Shown: positions 54,302 to 62,604 of the stretch, piece by piece
Numbering within the stretch: position 1 is the first letter of the stretch
How the letters are laid out: every line of letters begins with the position of its first letter
Origin: Boseongicola aestuarii
GTDB lineage: Bacteria > Pseudomonadota > Alphaproteobacteria > Rhodobacterales > Rhodobacteraceae
Direction: 5' to 3'
Length of the DNA: 64,000 bases
Assembly: GCF_900184815.1 (NCBI RefSeq)
Contig: NZ_FXXQ01000009.1
Coordinates: 62,001-126,000 of the forward strand
The notes under the pieces: model-generated
What the model saw: the letters and a program-made list of their open reading frames with translations, nothing else
Databases searched by the model: none
Told to the model about the DNA's origin: nothing
Position numbers and translations under genes: made by a program

Positions 54302-56080
54302 ATGCACGCCTATCGCAGCCACACCTGCGCCGAACTGAATGCCTCTCATGTCAGTGATACTGTCCGTCTATCCGGCTGGGTCCACCGCATCCGTGACCAC
54401 GGAGGCATACTGTTTGTCGACCTTCGCGATCACTATGGCATCACGCAGGTTCTGTGCGACCCCGACAGCCCGGTTTTCGCTGATATGGAGAAGGTGCGCT
54501 CGGAGTGGTGTATCCGCATTGATGGCAACGTGAAGGCGCGCGACCCGGAGCTGGTGAACCCCAAGATCCCAACGGGTGAGGTTGAAGTCTTTGTTCGCGA
54601 CCTTGAGGTTCTCGGCGCGTCTGAGGAATTGCCTTTGATCGTCTTTGGCGATCAGGAATACCCGGAAGAAACGCGGCTGAAGTACCGCTTCCTCGATCTG
54701 CGCCGTGAAGCGATGCAGAACAACATGAAGCTGCGCTCGGACGTCGTGGCAAGCATCCGCAAACGGATGTGGGGGCTGGATTTCCGGGAGTTCCAGACGC
54801 CGATCATCACGGCCTCGTCGCCTGAGGGCGCGCGCGACTTTCTGGTACCGTCGCGTCTGCATCCGGGCAAGTTTTACGCGCTGCCGCAGGCGCCGCAGCA
54901 GTTCAAGCAGCTGTTGATGGTGTCGGGTTTTGACAAATACTTCCAGATTGCGCCGTGTTTCCGCGATGAAGATCCGCGCGCGGATCGTTCGCCGACGGAT
55001 TTCTACCAACTTGATTTGGAAATGTCGTTCGTAAGCCAGCAGGACGTGTTCGACACGATCCAGCCGGTTTTGCAGGGTATTTTCGAGGAGTTTGGTGGCG
55101 GTCGTGCGGTCGACAGCGAATGGCCGCAGATCTCGTATCGCGATGCGGCGCTTTGGTATGGCACCGACAAACCGGACCTTCGCAACCCGATCAAGATGCA
55201 GGATGTGTCCGAGCATTTTCGCGGGTCTGGGTTTGCGATTTTTGCGAAGATTTTGGAGCAGGACGGCACAGAAATCCGCGCTATTCCGGCACCGACGGGT
55301 GGCAGCCGCAAGTTCTGTGACCGGATGAATGCGTTCGCGCAGAAGGAAGGTTTGCCTGGGATGGGGTATATCTTCTGGCGCGATCAAGGCGCGGGTATGG
55401 AAGCTGCCGGACCACTGGCCAAGAACATCGGACCGGAGCGCACCGAAGCAATCCGTGAGCAGCTTGGCCTTGGCATCGGCGATGCGGCGTTTTTCCTTGG
55501 CGGCAAGGCGAAGGCGTTCGAGGCCGTGGCCGGCAAAGCGCGGGTTGAGATCGGCAATGAGCTTGGGCTGACGGATAAGGACCGATTTGCCTTTGCGTGG
55601 ATCGTGGACTTCCCGATCTATGAGAAGGACGACGAGACCGGAGAGATCGACTTCGAGCACAACCCGTTCTCGATGCCGCAGGGCGGTATGGACGCGTTGA
55701 ATGGCGACCCGCTGGAGGTACTGGGCTATCAGTATGATCTGGCGTGCAACGGCTATGAACTGGTTTCTGGCGCGATCCGGAACCACCGTCCCGAGATCAT
55801 GTTCAAGGCGTTCGAGATTGCCGGATATGGCGAGGACGAGGTGAAAAAGCGCTTTGGCGGGATGGTCAATGCGTTCCGCTTTGGCGCGCCGCCGCACGGG
55901 GGGTGTGCTGCGGGCATCGACCGGATCGTTATGCTTTTGGCAGATGAGCAGAACATTCGCGAAGTGATCCTGTTCCCGATGAACCAGCGCGCCGAAGATC
56001 TGATGATGGATGCGCCGTCTGCTCCGACGAATGAGCAGTTGCGCGAGTTGCGCCTTCGGGTGTTACCGCCGGAGGATTGA
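54302..56080 (+). CDS. aspS: Aspartyl-tRNA synthetase
   Basis: A class II synthetase of 592 aa. It has an OB-fold anticodon-binding domain ([26 protein letters not shown], about 21-46), motif 1 and 2 regions ([49 protein letters not shown]), the bacterial GAD insertion domain and motif 3 ([22 protein letters not shown]). It may charge tRNA-Asn as well if GatCAB is present. The ATG at 54302 matches the family start; the 48-codon upstream extension is not conserved. Its stop overlaps the ATG of the restriction endonuclease gene. Confidence 0.97.
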   Translation: MHAYRSHTCAELNASHVSDTVRLSGWVHRIRDHGGILFVDLRDHYGITQVLCDPDSPVFADMEKVRSEWCIRIDGNVKARDPELVNPKIPTGEVEVFVRDLEVLGASEELPLIVFGDQEYPEETRLKYRFLDLRREAMQNNMKLRSDVVASIRKRMWGLDFREFQTPIITASSPEGARDFLVPSRLHPGKFYALPQAPQQFKQLLMVSGFDKYFQIAPCFRDEDPRADRSPTDFYQLDLEMSFVSQQDVFDTIQPVLQGIFEEFGGGRAVDSEWPQISYRDAALWYGTDKPDLRNPIKMQDVSEHFRGSGFAIFAKILEQDGTEIRAIPAPTGGSRKFCDRMNAFAQKEGLPGMGYIFWRDQGAGMEAAGPLAKNIGPERTEAIREQLGLGIGDAAFFLGGKAKAFEAVAGKARVEIGNELGLTDKDRFAFAWIVDFPIYEKDDETGEIDFEHNPFSMPQGGMDALNGDPLEVLGYQYDLACNGYELVSGAIRNHRPEIMFKAFEIAGYGEDEVKKRFGGMVNAFRFGAPPHGGCAAGIDRIVMLLADEQNIREVILFPMNQRAEDLMMDAPSAPTNEQLRELRLRVLPPED

Positions 56081-56811
56081 TGCTGGAGACGCTTGTCGCC
56101 AAGGGGTTCGACGTTCGAACGCGCAACCATGCGAGTGCGATACTGTCGGTCGATTTCCCGGAAGAGACGGCGGAACTGGTGGCGGCTCTGGCTGACTTTC
56201 AGATTGAGACGACCGAGCTTATCAGCGGCGGCGGTGGCGAAGCGGTCTTCACGCAACGTCTTCGGCATCGGCTCTATGATCTTGGCTGGCCGAAGCACAC
56301 GTTTCGGGTCTCGACTTCGGTGGACGGAGTGCAGCGGGTCGGGATCGGGCATGAGGTGGATCATGTGATGCGCGCTGACGCGGGCACGCTTGCGTTGGAG
56401 ATTGAGTGGAACAACAAGGATCCCTTTTACGACCGGGATCTTGAGAGTTTTCAAAGGCTTCACGTTCAGTCGGCGGTTAGTGTCGGGATCATTGTGACCC
56501 GCGGCGCGTCGATGCAATCGGCGTTTGTACGGCGGATTGGGGACCTTTTGCATCGTGCGGGCGTTGCCTCAGAAGAGGATTTGGCAGCCTATGGCGTCAC
56601 CGAACGCACGGCGGCGCAGCGGCGGTCCGTTGCGCGGATGATGGAAGATGGCGCATCGTTTGTGGAGGCGTTTACCCAGACGTTTGTCGCCAGCAAATAC
56701 GGGCAGTCGACGACGCATTGGCGCAAGCTGGAGGAACGCCTTGAGCGTGGGGTCGGTAACCCCTGTCCGCTGTTATTGATAGGGTTGCCGGAAAGCTGCC
56801 TGGTGGGCTGA
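56080..56811 (+). CDS. BglII/BstYI-family type II restriction endonuclease
   Basis: The 243-aa protein resembles the BglII/BstYI endonuclease family. The catalytic segment is D94 (GHEVDHVM), then LEIEWNNKDPFYDRDLESF with Glu107 and Glu109 and Lys113, giving a D-x12-E-x-E core; RLHVQSAVSVGIIVTRG follows. The family cuts AGATCT or RGATCY, but specificity cannot be read here. GGAGG lies 5 bp before the ATG, which overlaps the aspS stop (ATTGATG), so it is translationally coupled to a housekeeping gene. It meets an MT-A70 methyltransferase gene tail to tail with no gap, suggesting a restriction-modification pair. Confidence 0.8.
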   Translation: MLETLVAKGFDVRTRNHASAILSVDFPEETAELVAALADFQIETTELISGGGGEAVFTQRLRHRLYDLGWPKHTFRVSTSVDGVQRVGIGHEVDHVMRADAGTLALEIEWNNKDPFYDRDLESFQRLHVQSAVSVGIIVTRGASMQSAFVRRIGDLLHRAGVASEEDLAAYGVTERTAAQRRSVARMMEDGASFVEAFTQTFVASKYGQSTTHWRKLEERLERGVGNPCPLLLIGLPESCLVG

Positions 56812-57453
56812 TTACTCGGCGGCGACGCCGGAATTGTGAGCGTAGGTTTTCCAGCTTGGCTTGTAGTCGGCGTCGGCCTGATTGCCCCAAACGGTCCAGC
56901 CATCGCGCACGCCGCGCCCGAACAGTTCGAGGTACGGACCCCAGGAACAGCCTTCGATCAGTTCGTATTGCTCATCCGGTTTGCGGGAATGTTCGCGTTT
57001 GCGGGTTTGCATCATGTTCACCTGACGCCGACCGGGTGCAAGGGTGCGGGCATTCTTGCCGCGCGTGCCGAATAGCAGAACCTCGGTGACATTGCGGAAG
57101 TAAAAGCCGACACCTCGACCATCCGAGCCGCCATCCTTGCGGATCTTGTGCCAGATGATGTTGGATTTATACTCAAAACCCCAGGCATTCAGAACGCGCA
57201 GACCGTCCGGCAAAAGCGCGTTTGGCACCCACATGTAGCAGTGCGCGCGATCTTCCATGTGCTCGGCGACGGGCAGATCGCAAATCTCGTCAAGCGTCAT
57301 CGTGGGATAGCGCGACAGGCGTTTGTGCTCGGGCGCGACTTTGCCGGTGCGGTTGGTGAACCGCCAGGGCGGATCGGCCATCACGCAGCCGAAGCGATCG
57401 TCGCCCAGGAACCTGGACAGGTCTTGTGTCGGAGAGCTTGTCATGTCCAACAT
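56812..57453 (-). CDS. MT-A70 family adenine methyltransferase
   Basis: The 213-aa protein has the MT-A70 catalytic motif DPPW (27-30, in CVMADPPWRFTNRTGK), YPTMTLDEICDLPV, YMWVPNALLPDGLRVLNAWGF and the family segment SNIIWHKIRKDG, and ends EHSRKPDEQYELIEGCSWGPYLELFGR (about 165-191), where the ELFGR stretch is typical. Bacterial members make N6-methyladenine in DNA. The frame runs upstream to 57612, but 57453 begins just before the fold; 57444 is an alternative. It is the probable protective partner of the endonuclease. A LexA-type box lies 53 bp before its start. Confidence 0.85.
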   Translation of the reverse strand: MLDMTSSPTQDLSRFLGDDRFGCVMADPPWRFTNRTGKVAPEHKRLSRYPTMTLDEICDLPVAEHMEDRAHCYMWVPNALLPDGLRVLNAWGFEYKSNIIWHKIRKDGGSDGRGVGFYFRNVTEVLLFGTRGKNARTLAPGRRQVNMMQTRKREHSRKPDEQYELIEGCSWGPYLELFGRGVRDGWTVWGNQADADYKPSWKTYAHNSGVAAE

Positions 57454-57505
57454 GATGCGATGACCCTTGGCGATTTGCAATGTGCGATCTGGTGCGCGGC
57501 GTGGA

Positions 57506-57520
57506 GAACAATGGTAGAAC
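57506..57520. promoter_or_regulatory. LexA-type (SOS) box between the methyltransferase and acetyltransferase genes
   Basis: GAAC, seven bases, GAAC matches the alphaproteobacterial LexA operator GAACN7GAAC exactly. It is the divergent promoter region of the MT-A70 (start 57453) and GNAT (start 57564) genes, so it could control either or both. Confidence 0.5.
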
Positions 57521-57563
57521 ATGATTAAGAAGAACTGAACCGGGAAATTGGTGGGGAAGTGGG

Positions 57564-58262
57564 ATGAATGATCGACCGTTGGCGGGCTGGACGCCGCCGG
57601 ATGTGCCGACACGGCGTGTTCTTGCGGGTCGGTATGTGCGGCTGGAGCCTTTGTCGGTTGAGCATGTGGCAGGTCTTCGGGAGGCGCACCTGGAGGATGA
57701 GAGCAATGCGATGTGGACCTATTTGCCGGTCGGGCCGTTTGATGAGGCGGGCTATCGGGCTTGGGTCGCGGCGAACTGCGGCCTTGCTGATCCGTTGCAT
57801 TTCGCGGTTCGGATGGCGGACGGGCGGCTTGGCGGCACGCTTAGTCTGATGCGGATCACGCCAGCAGCGGGGACGATCGAGACGGGATGGCTGACGTTTG
57901 CGCCACGGCTTCAGCGCACGCGAGAGGCGACGGAAGCTGTTTATCTTTTGATGAAATGGGCGTTCGAGGCTGGCTATCGGCGGTTTGAGTGGAAGTGCGA
58001 CGCGACGAATATTCCGTCTCGGCGGGCGGCGGAGCGATTTGGGCTGAGTTTTGAAGGCGTGTTTCGACAGGCAAGCGTTGTGAAGGGTCGCAATCGGGAT
58101 ACGGCGTGGTTCGCGACAATCGATGGCGAGTGGCCGGCGTTGTGCGCCGCGTTCGAGGCCTGGTTGCGGGCGGAAAATTTCGATGCCAAAGGACTGCAAA
58201 TACAGAGCTTGCGCTCATTGACCGCGCCGATTCTGGTCAGTGCGGATCCGACGCGCGACTAA
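57564..58262 (+). CDS. GNAT-family N-acetyltransferase (RimJ/RimL-like)
   Basis: The 232-aa protein has the GNAT fold: RYVRLEPLSVEHVAGL, FAVRMADGRLGGTLSLMRI, the acetyl-CoA region TREATEAVYLLMKWAFEAGYRRFEWKCDATNIPSRRAAERFG (about 112-153) and LSFEGVFRQASVVKGRNRDTAWFA. The NIPSRRAAERFG motif is typical of RimJ/RimL-like enzymes. The substrate is unknown. The stop interlocks with the response regulator over CTAA. Confidence 0.88.
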   Translation: MNDRPLAGWTPPDVPTRRVLAGRYVRLEPLSVEHVAGLREAHLEDESNAMWTYLPVGPFDEAGYRAWVAANCGLADPLHFAVRMADGRLGGTLSLMRITPAAGTIETGWLTFAPRLQRTREATEAVYLLMKWAFEAGYRRFEWKCDATNIPSRRAAERFGLSFEGVFRQASVVKGRNRDTAWFATIDGEWPALCAAFEAWLRAENFDAKGLQIQSLRSLTAPILVSADPTRD

Positions 58263-58960
58263 ACGGAAACCACCGCGTTCAGGCGCTTATCTATGATGGC
58301 ACGTAAATCGTGTAGGCCGGGGGACTTAGCGTCTTCGACCTTGCTGGCGATACTTGCGAGATCGGGGTCATTGGCGCTGTTGCCGAGGCCAATGAGAAAG
58401 GACGTGACGTAGGCGACCGTTTCCGCGTCCGGATCGGTTGTCAGCAGGTCGGCGGCCAGAACCAGATCGTCGCGATAGGCAATTCGGTCCGGCACGATTT
58501 CATCCGTTGAAACAGGACGCAAAGCAGTGGGGCGCTCGTCTTTGGGAAGCTCGGCGATGATTGCGGCCTGAAACGCCGAGACTGAAGTGATCGGCTTGGA
58601 AATAAAGGCATCCGCGCCGCTTTGCATGGCGGGCTGCGCATTGGCGTCGTCCCCGGACATGGCGATTATGACGCCGATTCGCGCTTCATTGACCGAAAGG
58701 TCGCGCACAAGATCGAGTCCCGAGCCGTCAGGCAGGCCAACGTCAATCATTATGATGCCGGGGCGATACGTACGCAGGTGGCGCGCAGCCGATTTCAGGC
58801 TGTCTGCGCGGCGGATGCGAGCGCCGGACCGCTGGCAGATCATGCGCAAAGCTTCGCAGGCAAAACGGCTGTCTTCCACCACCAGAACGGTTTGACCCAA
58901 TAACGGGCGTTCCGCCGTTGGCGGGCGTGTGATTAGAAAGTCTTCTAGGGATTCCGGCAT
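58259..58960 (-). CDS. Response regulator with an uncharacterised C-terminal domain
   Basis: The 233-aa protein carries a receiver domain from about residue 22: TVLVVEDSRFACEALRM (acidic pocket), phospho-acceptor Asp in IIMIDVGLPDGSGLDLV, the switch Ser in IAMSGDDANAQPAMQSGADAFISKPI and its Lys. The N-terminal 20 residues and the C-terminal 80 (PDRIAYRDDLVLAADLLTTD, ending KRLNAVVSV) show no DNA-binding motif that I can name. No histidine kinase is adjacent, so the partner is unknown. A role in signalling without direct DNA binding is plausible. Confidence 0.87.
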   Translation of the reverse strand: MPESLEDFLITRPPTAERPLLGQTVLVVEDSRFACEALRMICQRSGARIRRADSLKSAARHLRTYRPGIIMIDVGLPDGSGLDLVRDLSVNEARIGVIIAMSGDDANAQPAMQSGADAFISKPITSVSAFQAAIIAELPKDERPTALRPVSTDEIVPDRIAYRDDLVLAADLLTTDPDAETVAYVTSFLIGLGNSANDPDLASIASKVEDAKSPGLHDLRAIIDKRLNAVVSV

Positions 58961-59110
58961 CGTATGACCTCCGGGCCGCTTGTCCGACCGGGTTCAAATA
59001 TTGGGACTTTAACTTAATAAATTGCTAACCGATAGCGAGATGCGTCGGACTGTCACTTGTGGCGGGTCGTGGGACAGTCGATAACGCGCCCCAAACCAAT
59101 GGAGCGAACG

Positions 59111-59515
59111 ATGATCGGACGATTGAATCATGTGGCGATTGCGGTGCCGGATCTTGAGGCCGCCGCCGCGCAATACCGTGACATGCTGGGGGCCAATGTC
59201 GGCGCGCCTCAGGAAGAGCCGGACCACGGTGTGACCGTCGTCTTTATCGAATTGCCCAATACGAAGATCGAGCTGCTTTATCCTTTGGGAGAAGATTCCC
59301 CGATCAACGGATTTCTTGAAAAGAACCCATCGGGCGGCATTCATCATGTCTGCTACGAAGTGGATGACATTCATGCGGCCTCAAAGCAGTTGATCGAAAA
59401 GGGTGCGCGGGTTCTCGGAGGCGGCGCGCCGAAAATCGGGGCGCATGGCAAGCCGGTTCTGTTTCTGCACCCCAAGGACTTCAACGGCACGTTGATCGAA
59501 TTGGAGCAGGTCTGA
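59111..59515 (+). CDS. mce: Methylmalonyl-CoA epimerase
   Basis: The epimerase interconverts (2S)- and (2R)-methylmalonyl-CoA for the propionate/methylmalonyl-CoA mutase route, for which MeaB (10.6 kb) is the mutase chaperone. The 134-aa VOC-fold protein has LNHVAIAVPDLEAAAAQYRD, IELLYPLGEDSPINGFLEKN, GGIHHVCYEVDDIHAA and FLHPKDFNGTLIELEQ, with the metal-binding His7, His in IHHVC and Glu in IELE. ATG 59111 is chosen over an upstream frame. The stop shares one base with the DUF1467 start. Confidence 0.94.
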   Translation: MIGRLNHVAIAVPDLEAAAAQYRDMLGANVGAPQEEPDHGVTVVFIELPNTKIELLYPLGEDSPINGFLEKNPSGGIHHVCYEVDDIHAASKQLIEKGARVLGGGAPKIGAHGKPVLFLHPKDFNGTLIELEQV

Positions 59516-59796
59516 TGTCGATTGTTTCCGGGATCGTTCTCTTTGCCGTGATCTGGTTCATGGTCTTGTTCATTGTCCTGCCGATCCGTGTGGAATCGCA
59601 GGCTGAAGCGGGCGAAAAAGTCGCAGGCACGCCAGCGGGCGCGCCGTCTTCCGCGTTTTCGATGAAGCGGAAGTTCGTCACGACCACCTGGATTGCTGCG
59701 ATCGCCTTTGCGGTGATCGCCAGCGTGATCCTTTGGGGCGGCATTTCGGTCGAGGATTTCGACGTTTTTAATCGGATGGAACGCCGCGAGGGTTAG
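59515..59796 (+). CDS. DUF1467 family membrane protein
   Basis: The 93-aa protein has two membrane helices (about 5-23, FAVIWFMVLFIVLPIRVES, and 57-76, WIAAIAFAVIASVILWG) joined by a short hydrophilic loop with GAPSSAFSMKRKFVTTT. DUF1467 proteins frequently lie beside methylmalonyl-CoA epimerase genes in alphaproteobacteria, as here. The function is unknown. The stop interlocks with the CysZ-like gene over TTAG. Confidence 0.9.
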   Translation: MSIVSGIVLFAVIWFMVLFIVLPIRVESQAEAGEKVAGTPAGAPSSAFSMKRKFVTTTWIAAIAFAVIASVILWGGISVEDFDVFNRMERREG

Positions 59797-60479
59797 GCTC
59801 GCGCGTCGATCCGGTGATAAAGATGCGTGAAGGCTGCTGCTCCGACGACGGGCACCAGCAGGTTCAGAACGGGTATCGTAAGCGGTACCGCCATCAGCGC
59901 ACCGGCTGACCAGATCGTCATTAGATTTGAGCGAAAAGCCTTTTTCGCGCCGGCGCGTCCGATTCGTCGCACCGCGATCAGGCGGAAATATTCACGCCCC
60001 AGAAGGAAACCGTTCAGCCCGTAGAAAACGAAGGGGGCGAGCGGCGTGAAATAGAGCACAAGTGCTGCGATATTTGCGAGGATGAGGACCGCGAGGAAGC
60101 TCGCGCCTTCGCGCAGGGCTTCGGGCAATCCGACACGCGGCGCAGTTGCGACGTTCGGATAGTGGCGGTCCTCGACGGCATCGGCCACGTCTTCGAGAAA
60201 CAGACCCGTGAAGGCGGAGGCAACGGGCACCATTAGGAAAACAGACAATCCGAGCATTAAAACGACCGAGGCCCACGACAGAAGTGTGTCGACGAAAGTG
60301 ATTTCGCCAATAAAGGGCAGGGTAATGCTCTCGGGAAAGAGTAGTTGGATCGCGAAGAAGATAATGGCGTAGGTGGCGGCCAGCAGGCCGAGCGTCAGGC
60401 CCACGCCTTTGATCAGGACGCTGCGGAAGCGCGGATCGGACAGTTGAGCAATTGCGTCGGCGATGGACGAAAAGATCAT
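59793..60479 (-). CDS. EI24/CysZ-like membrane protein
   Basis: The 228-aa protein has about five hydrophobic segments and the EI24-domain pattern: SIADAIAQLSDPRFRSVLIKG, VPVASAFTGLFLEDVADAVE, YFTPLAPFVFYGLNGFLLGREYF and AKKAFRSNLMTIWSAGALM. CysZ in E. coli takes up sulfate; the present protein is shorter and the function is not certain. Its ATG at 60479 overlaps the nitroreductase TGA, so they are co-transcribed. Confidence 0.83.
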   Translation of the reverse strand: MIFSSIADAIAQLSDPRFRSVLIKGVGLTLGLLAATYAIIFFAIQLLFPESITLPFIGEITFVDTLLSWASVVLMLGLSVFLMVPVASAFTGLFLEDVADAVEDRHYPNVATAPRVGLPEALREGASFLAVLILANIAALVLYFTPLAPFVFYGLNGFLLGREYFRLIAVRRIGRAGAKKAFRSNLMTIWSAGALMAVPLTIPVLNLLVPVVGAAAFTHLYHRIDARA

Positions 60480-61048
60480 GTCTCGACCCATGTGACGATG
60501 GTTGAAAGGTCGGGGCGCGGGCGCTCTGGCGGCGCCAAGCGTTCTGTGCCGATGTGGATGAATCCGGCGATCCATTCGTGGGGTGCGAGGCCCAGGTGTT
60601 TTTCGCGCCAAGCCGGTTGGTGGCTGATCCATCCAGACAGCCAGTTGGCGCCCCAGCCTGCCGCAAGGGCGGCAGACAACAGGTTCATGGCGACGGCCCC
60701 TGCAGAGAGCGTTTGCTCGATCACGGGGATTTTGTCAGAGGGTTTGGGACTGGAGATCACCGCGACGGATAGATCGGCGTTGGCGAATTGCGCGACTAGT
60801 TTGTCGGTTTTCTCGGGGTCCATGTCGGTGCAATAGGCCGGGACTGTGTCGGCAAGCCGTTGCAGGGCGGCCTTTTCTAGCACGATAAAGCGCCAGGGTT
60901 CCAGTTTGCCGTGGTCCGGTGTGCGGGCGGCGATGGTCAGAAGGTCCTGCAATTCGGGCCTTGTCGGGACCGGTGTCGTCAGCGTTTTCGCTGGCCGCGA
61001 GCGGCGGTTAGCGAGGAAAGACACGGCGGCGGGATTTGCCTCTGGCAT
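60476..61048 (-). CDS. Nitroreductase-family protein (YdjA-like)
   Basis: The 190-aa protein has the short nitroreductase pattern FLANRRSRPAKTLTTPVPTRPELQDLLTIAARTPDHGKLEPWRFIV (about 10-55), AGAVAMNLLSAALAAGWGANWLSG and GFIHIGTERLAPPERPRP. This resembles the FMN-dependent YdjA subgroup. The natural substrate is unknown. The frame opens at an ATG at 61048. Co-directional with the HDAC gene 70 bp upstream and coupled to the CysZ-like gene. Confidence 0.88.
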   Translation of the reverse strand: MPEANPAAVSFLANRRSRPAKTLTTPVPTRPELQDLLTIAARTPDHGKLEPWRFIVLEKAALQRLADTVPAYCTDMDPEKTDKLVAQFANADLSVAVISSPKPSDKIPVIEQTLSAGAVAMNLLSAALAAGWGANWLSGWISHQPAWREKHLGLAPHEWIAGFIHIGTERLAPPERPRPDLSTIVTWVET

Positions 61049-61118
61049 GGGGTCGGCTCCTTGGTTCGAGGCAAGAGGTATTCGCGCACGCCCCGGATTT
61101 CCAGAGGGGGCGCGCAGA

Positions 61119-62222
61119 TCAGGGTAGGGCGTCGGCCATTTCTGCGATCAGGCCGCTTGCGAAGGCCTCGAACGCCTTGCCAGGCTGGCGTTCTCTGAGG
61201 GTTTCCGCGAAGGGGTCGGGAGCGTCGATGGATGACCCGGACATTTCCTGCAACGTGGCGTGGCCGCAAAACGGGACGTACATTTCGGAATAGCCGCCTT
61301 CATGCGCCATGACGAGGCGGCCCTGGCAGATGTCGCCGGCAAGGTCGAGCACGCGGCGGGTCATTTGCCGGAAGGTGTCGACCGAGCAAAGCATGCGCCC
61401 CAAAGGATCGAAGGCTGCGGCGTCAAAGCCGCAGGCGATGACGATCACGTCAGGCTTGAAGGACTGAATCGCCGGGATCGCGAGGCGGTCGATGGCTTCC
61501 AGCCAGGTGTTGTGCCCTGCGCCGGGCGGCAGCGGAATGTTGAGGTTGGTGCCTTCGCCGTGGCCCTCGCCGCGGTCTTTGAAATCACCTGTGTCGAGGG
61601 GATAGTTGCGTTCCTGATGCAAAGAGACCGTCAGGACGTCGTCGCGGTCATAAAAGATGGCTTCGGTGCCGTTGCCGTGGTGGACGTCCCAGTCAAGCAC
61701 TGCGACGCGGCCTGTTTTGCCGTCGGCAATGGCGGCTTCGACGGCGATCGCGATGTTGGCGAGGAGACAGAAGCCGTTTTGCCAGTCGCGAAGGCAGTGG
61801 TGACCTGGCGGGCGCGTGAGGGCGTAGGCGTTGGTGAATTCGCCGTCCAAGACCGAAAAGAGCGCGGCTTTGGCCTGCCCTGCGGAAAGCGCGGCAAGTT
61901 CGTAGCCACCGGGGCCGTAGGGCGCGCGCAGGCCGGTTTCACCGCCGCCCTTGTCCGAGGTCTTCCTGAAGGTCGTGAGGAAATCGCCGGTGTGGACCCG
62001 GATCAGGTCGATCTGGCTTGCGGGTGGAGCGCGCATGACGGTGAGATCGTCCATCAGGCGCGTGACGTTCATCAGGTTGACGAGGCGACGCTTGGTTTCG
62101 GGATTTTCGGGCAAGCCGCCCGTGGCGGCCGGTTGTATCAAACCGCCGACGGGCGCCAAGAAGGAATAATTGCCACCAGAATGCCAGAAGCTTTGCTCGT
62201 CGTAAAAAAAGGCGGTGCTCAT
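61119..62222 (-). CDS. Histone-deacetylase-family zinc amidohydrolase
   Basis: The 367-aa protein is a class II-like HDAC/acetoin utilisation-type hydrolase. It has TRPPGHHCLRDWQNGFCLLANI with the catalytic His pair, VLDWDVHHGNGTEAIFYD with the zinc-binding Asp and His, ACGFDAAAFDPLGRM with the second zinc Asp and MAHEGGYSEMYVPFCGHATL with the catalytic Tyr. Bacterial relatives deacetylate acetylpolyamines or other acyl amides, not histones. The start MSTAFFYDEQSFWHSGG is typical. Probably in an operon with the 81-aa gene 22 bp upstream. Confidence 0.92.
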   Translation of the reverse strand: MSTAFFYDEQSFWHSGGNYSFLAPVGGLIQPAATGGLPENPETKRRLVNLMNVTRLMDDLTVMRAPPASQIDLIRVHTGDFLTTFRKTSDKGGGETGLRAPYGPGGYELAALSAGQAKAALFSVLDGEFTNAYALTRPPGHHCLRDWQNGFCLLANIAIAVEAAIADGKTGRVAVLDWDVHHGNGTEAIFYDRDDVLTVSLHQERNYPLDTGDFKDRGEGHGEGTNLNIPLPPGAGHNTWLEAIDRLAIPAIQSFKPDVIVIACGFDAAAFDPLGRMLCSVDTFRQMTRRVLDLAGDICQGRLVMAHEGGYSEMYVPFCGHATLQEMSGSSIDAPDPFAETLRERQPGKAFEAFASGLIAEMADALP

Positions 62223-62244
62223 GTCGGGAACTCGGTTGACTGGA

Positions 62245-62490
62245 TCATTTAGGCGCGTCGGGTTTGTTGCGCAGGTACACACCTTCGGGAAGATTGAGCG
62301 ACGCTGTCAGATCGGCGATCTGTGCCAGCGACAACGTTATCTTCTGCATGGTGTCGGTGCGCGGATCGAGTTGTTCAATGGTCACGCAATCATCAAACGC
62401 CGTGACGATGATGTCTTCCTGACGGTGTGCTGCGGCATCATCCACAAGGGTGACGACCGTGGCGTCGAATTCGTGCTCGATGGTAAACAT
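62245..62490 (-). CDS. 81-aa conserved protein of unknown function
   Basis: The product begins MFTIEHEFDATVVTLVDDAAA and contains DIIVTAFDDCVTIEQLDPRTDTM, QKITLSLAQIADLTASLNLPEG. It looks like a compact all-beta/alpha protein without signal peptide or membrane segment. I recall similar small proteins in other roseobacters but no function. It lies just upstream of the HDAC gene, in the same direction, so a partner role is possible. ATG 62490 is preferred over the frame start at 62532. Confidence 0.72.
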   Translation of the reverse strand: MFTIEHEFDATVVTLVDDAAAHRQEDIIVTAFDDCVTIEQLDPRTDTMQKITLSLAQIADLTASLNLPEGVYLRNKPDAPK

Positions 62491-62604
62491 GGCCGCTAAC
62501 GTGACGGCATCGGCGGGTCTTCGCAAGGGCAACTGCTTGAGAGTGGCGGTCTTTTCGTTATCGTGCCAGAGGTGAACCTATCAGCTGAGTGAGGAGTTTC
62601 GGTG

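Noticed and set aside
54368-55897. 509-codon open frame antisense to aspS
   Set aside because: It lies wholly inside a certain gene on the other strand. Its predicted protein is Arg/Leu-rich shadow sequence without domains.
56080-57453. Endonuclease/methyltransferase pair as part of a defence island or prophage
   Set aside because: Both sides are ordinary housekeeping genes, with no integrase, tRNA, direct repeats or obvious change of base composition.
58985-59010. GGGTTCAAAT resembling a tRNA T-loop
   Set aside because: The flanking bases do not pair to form a T-arm, and there is no anticodon or acceptor stem.
61260-62252. 330-codon + strand frame opposite the HDAC-family gene
   Set aside because: The HDAC motifs on the - strand are complete. 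The opposite frame exists because of codon bias at high GC.
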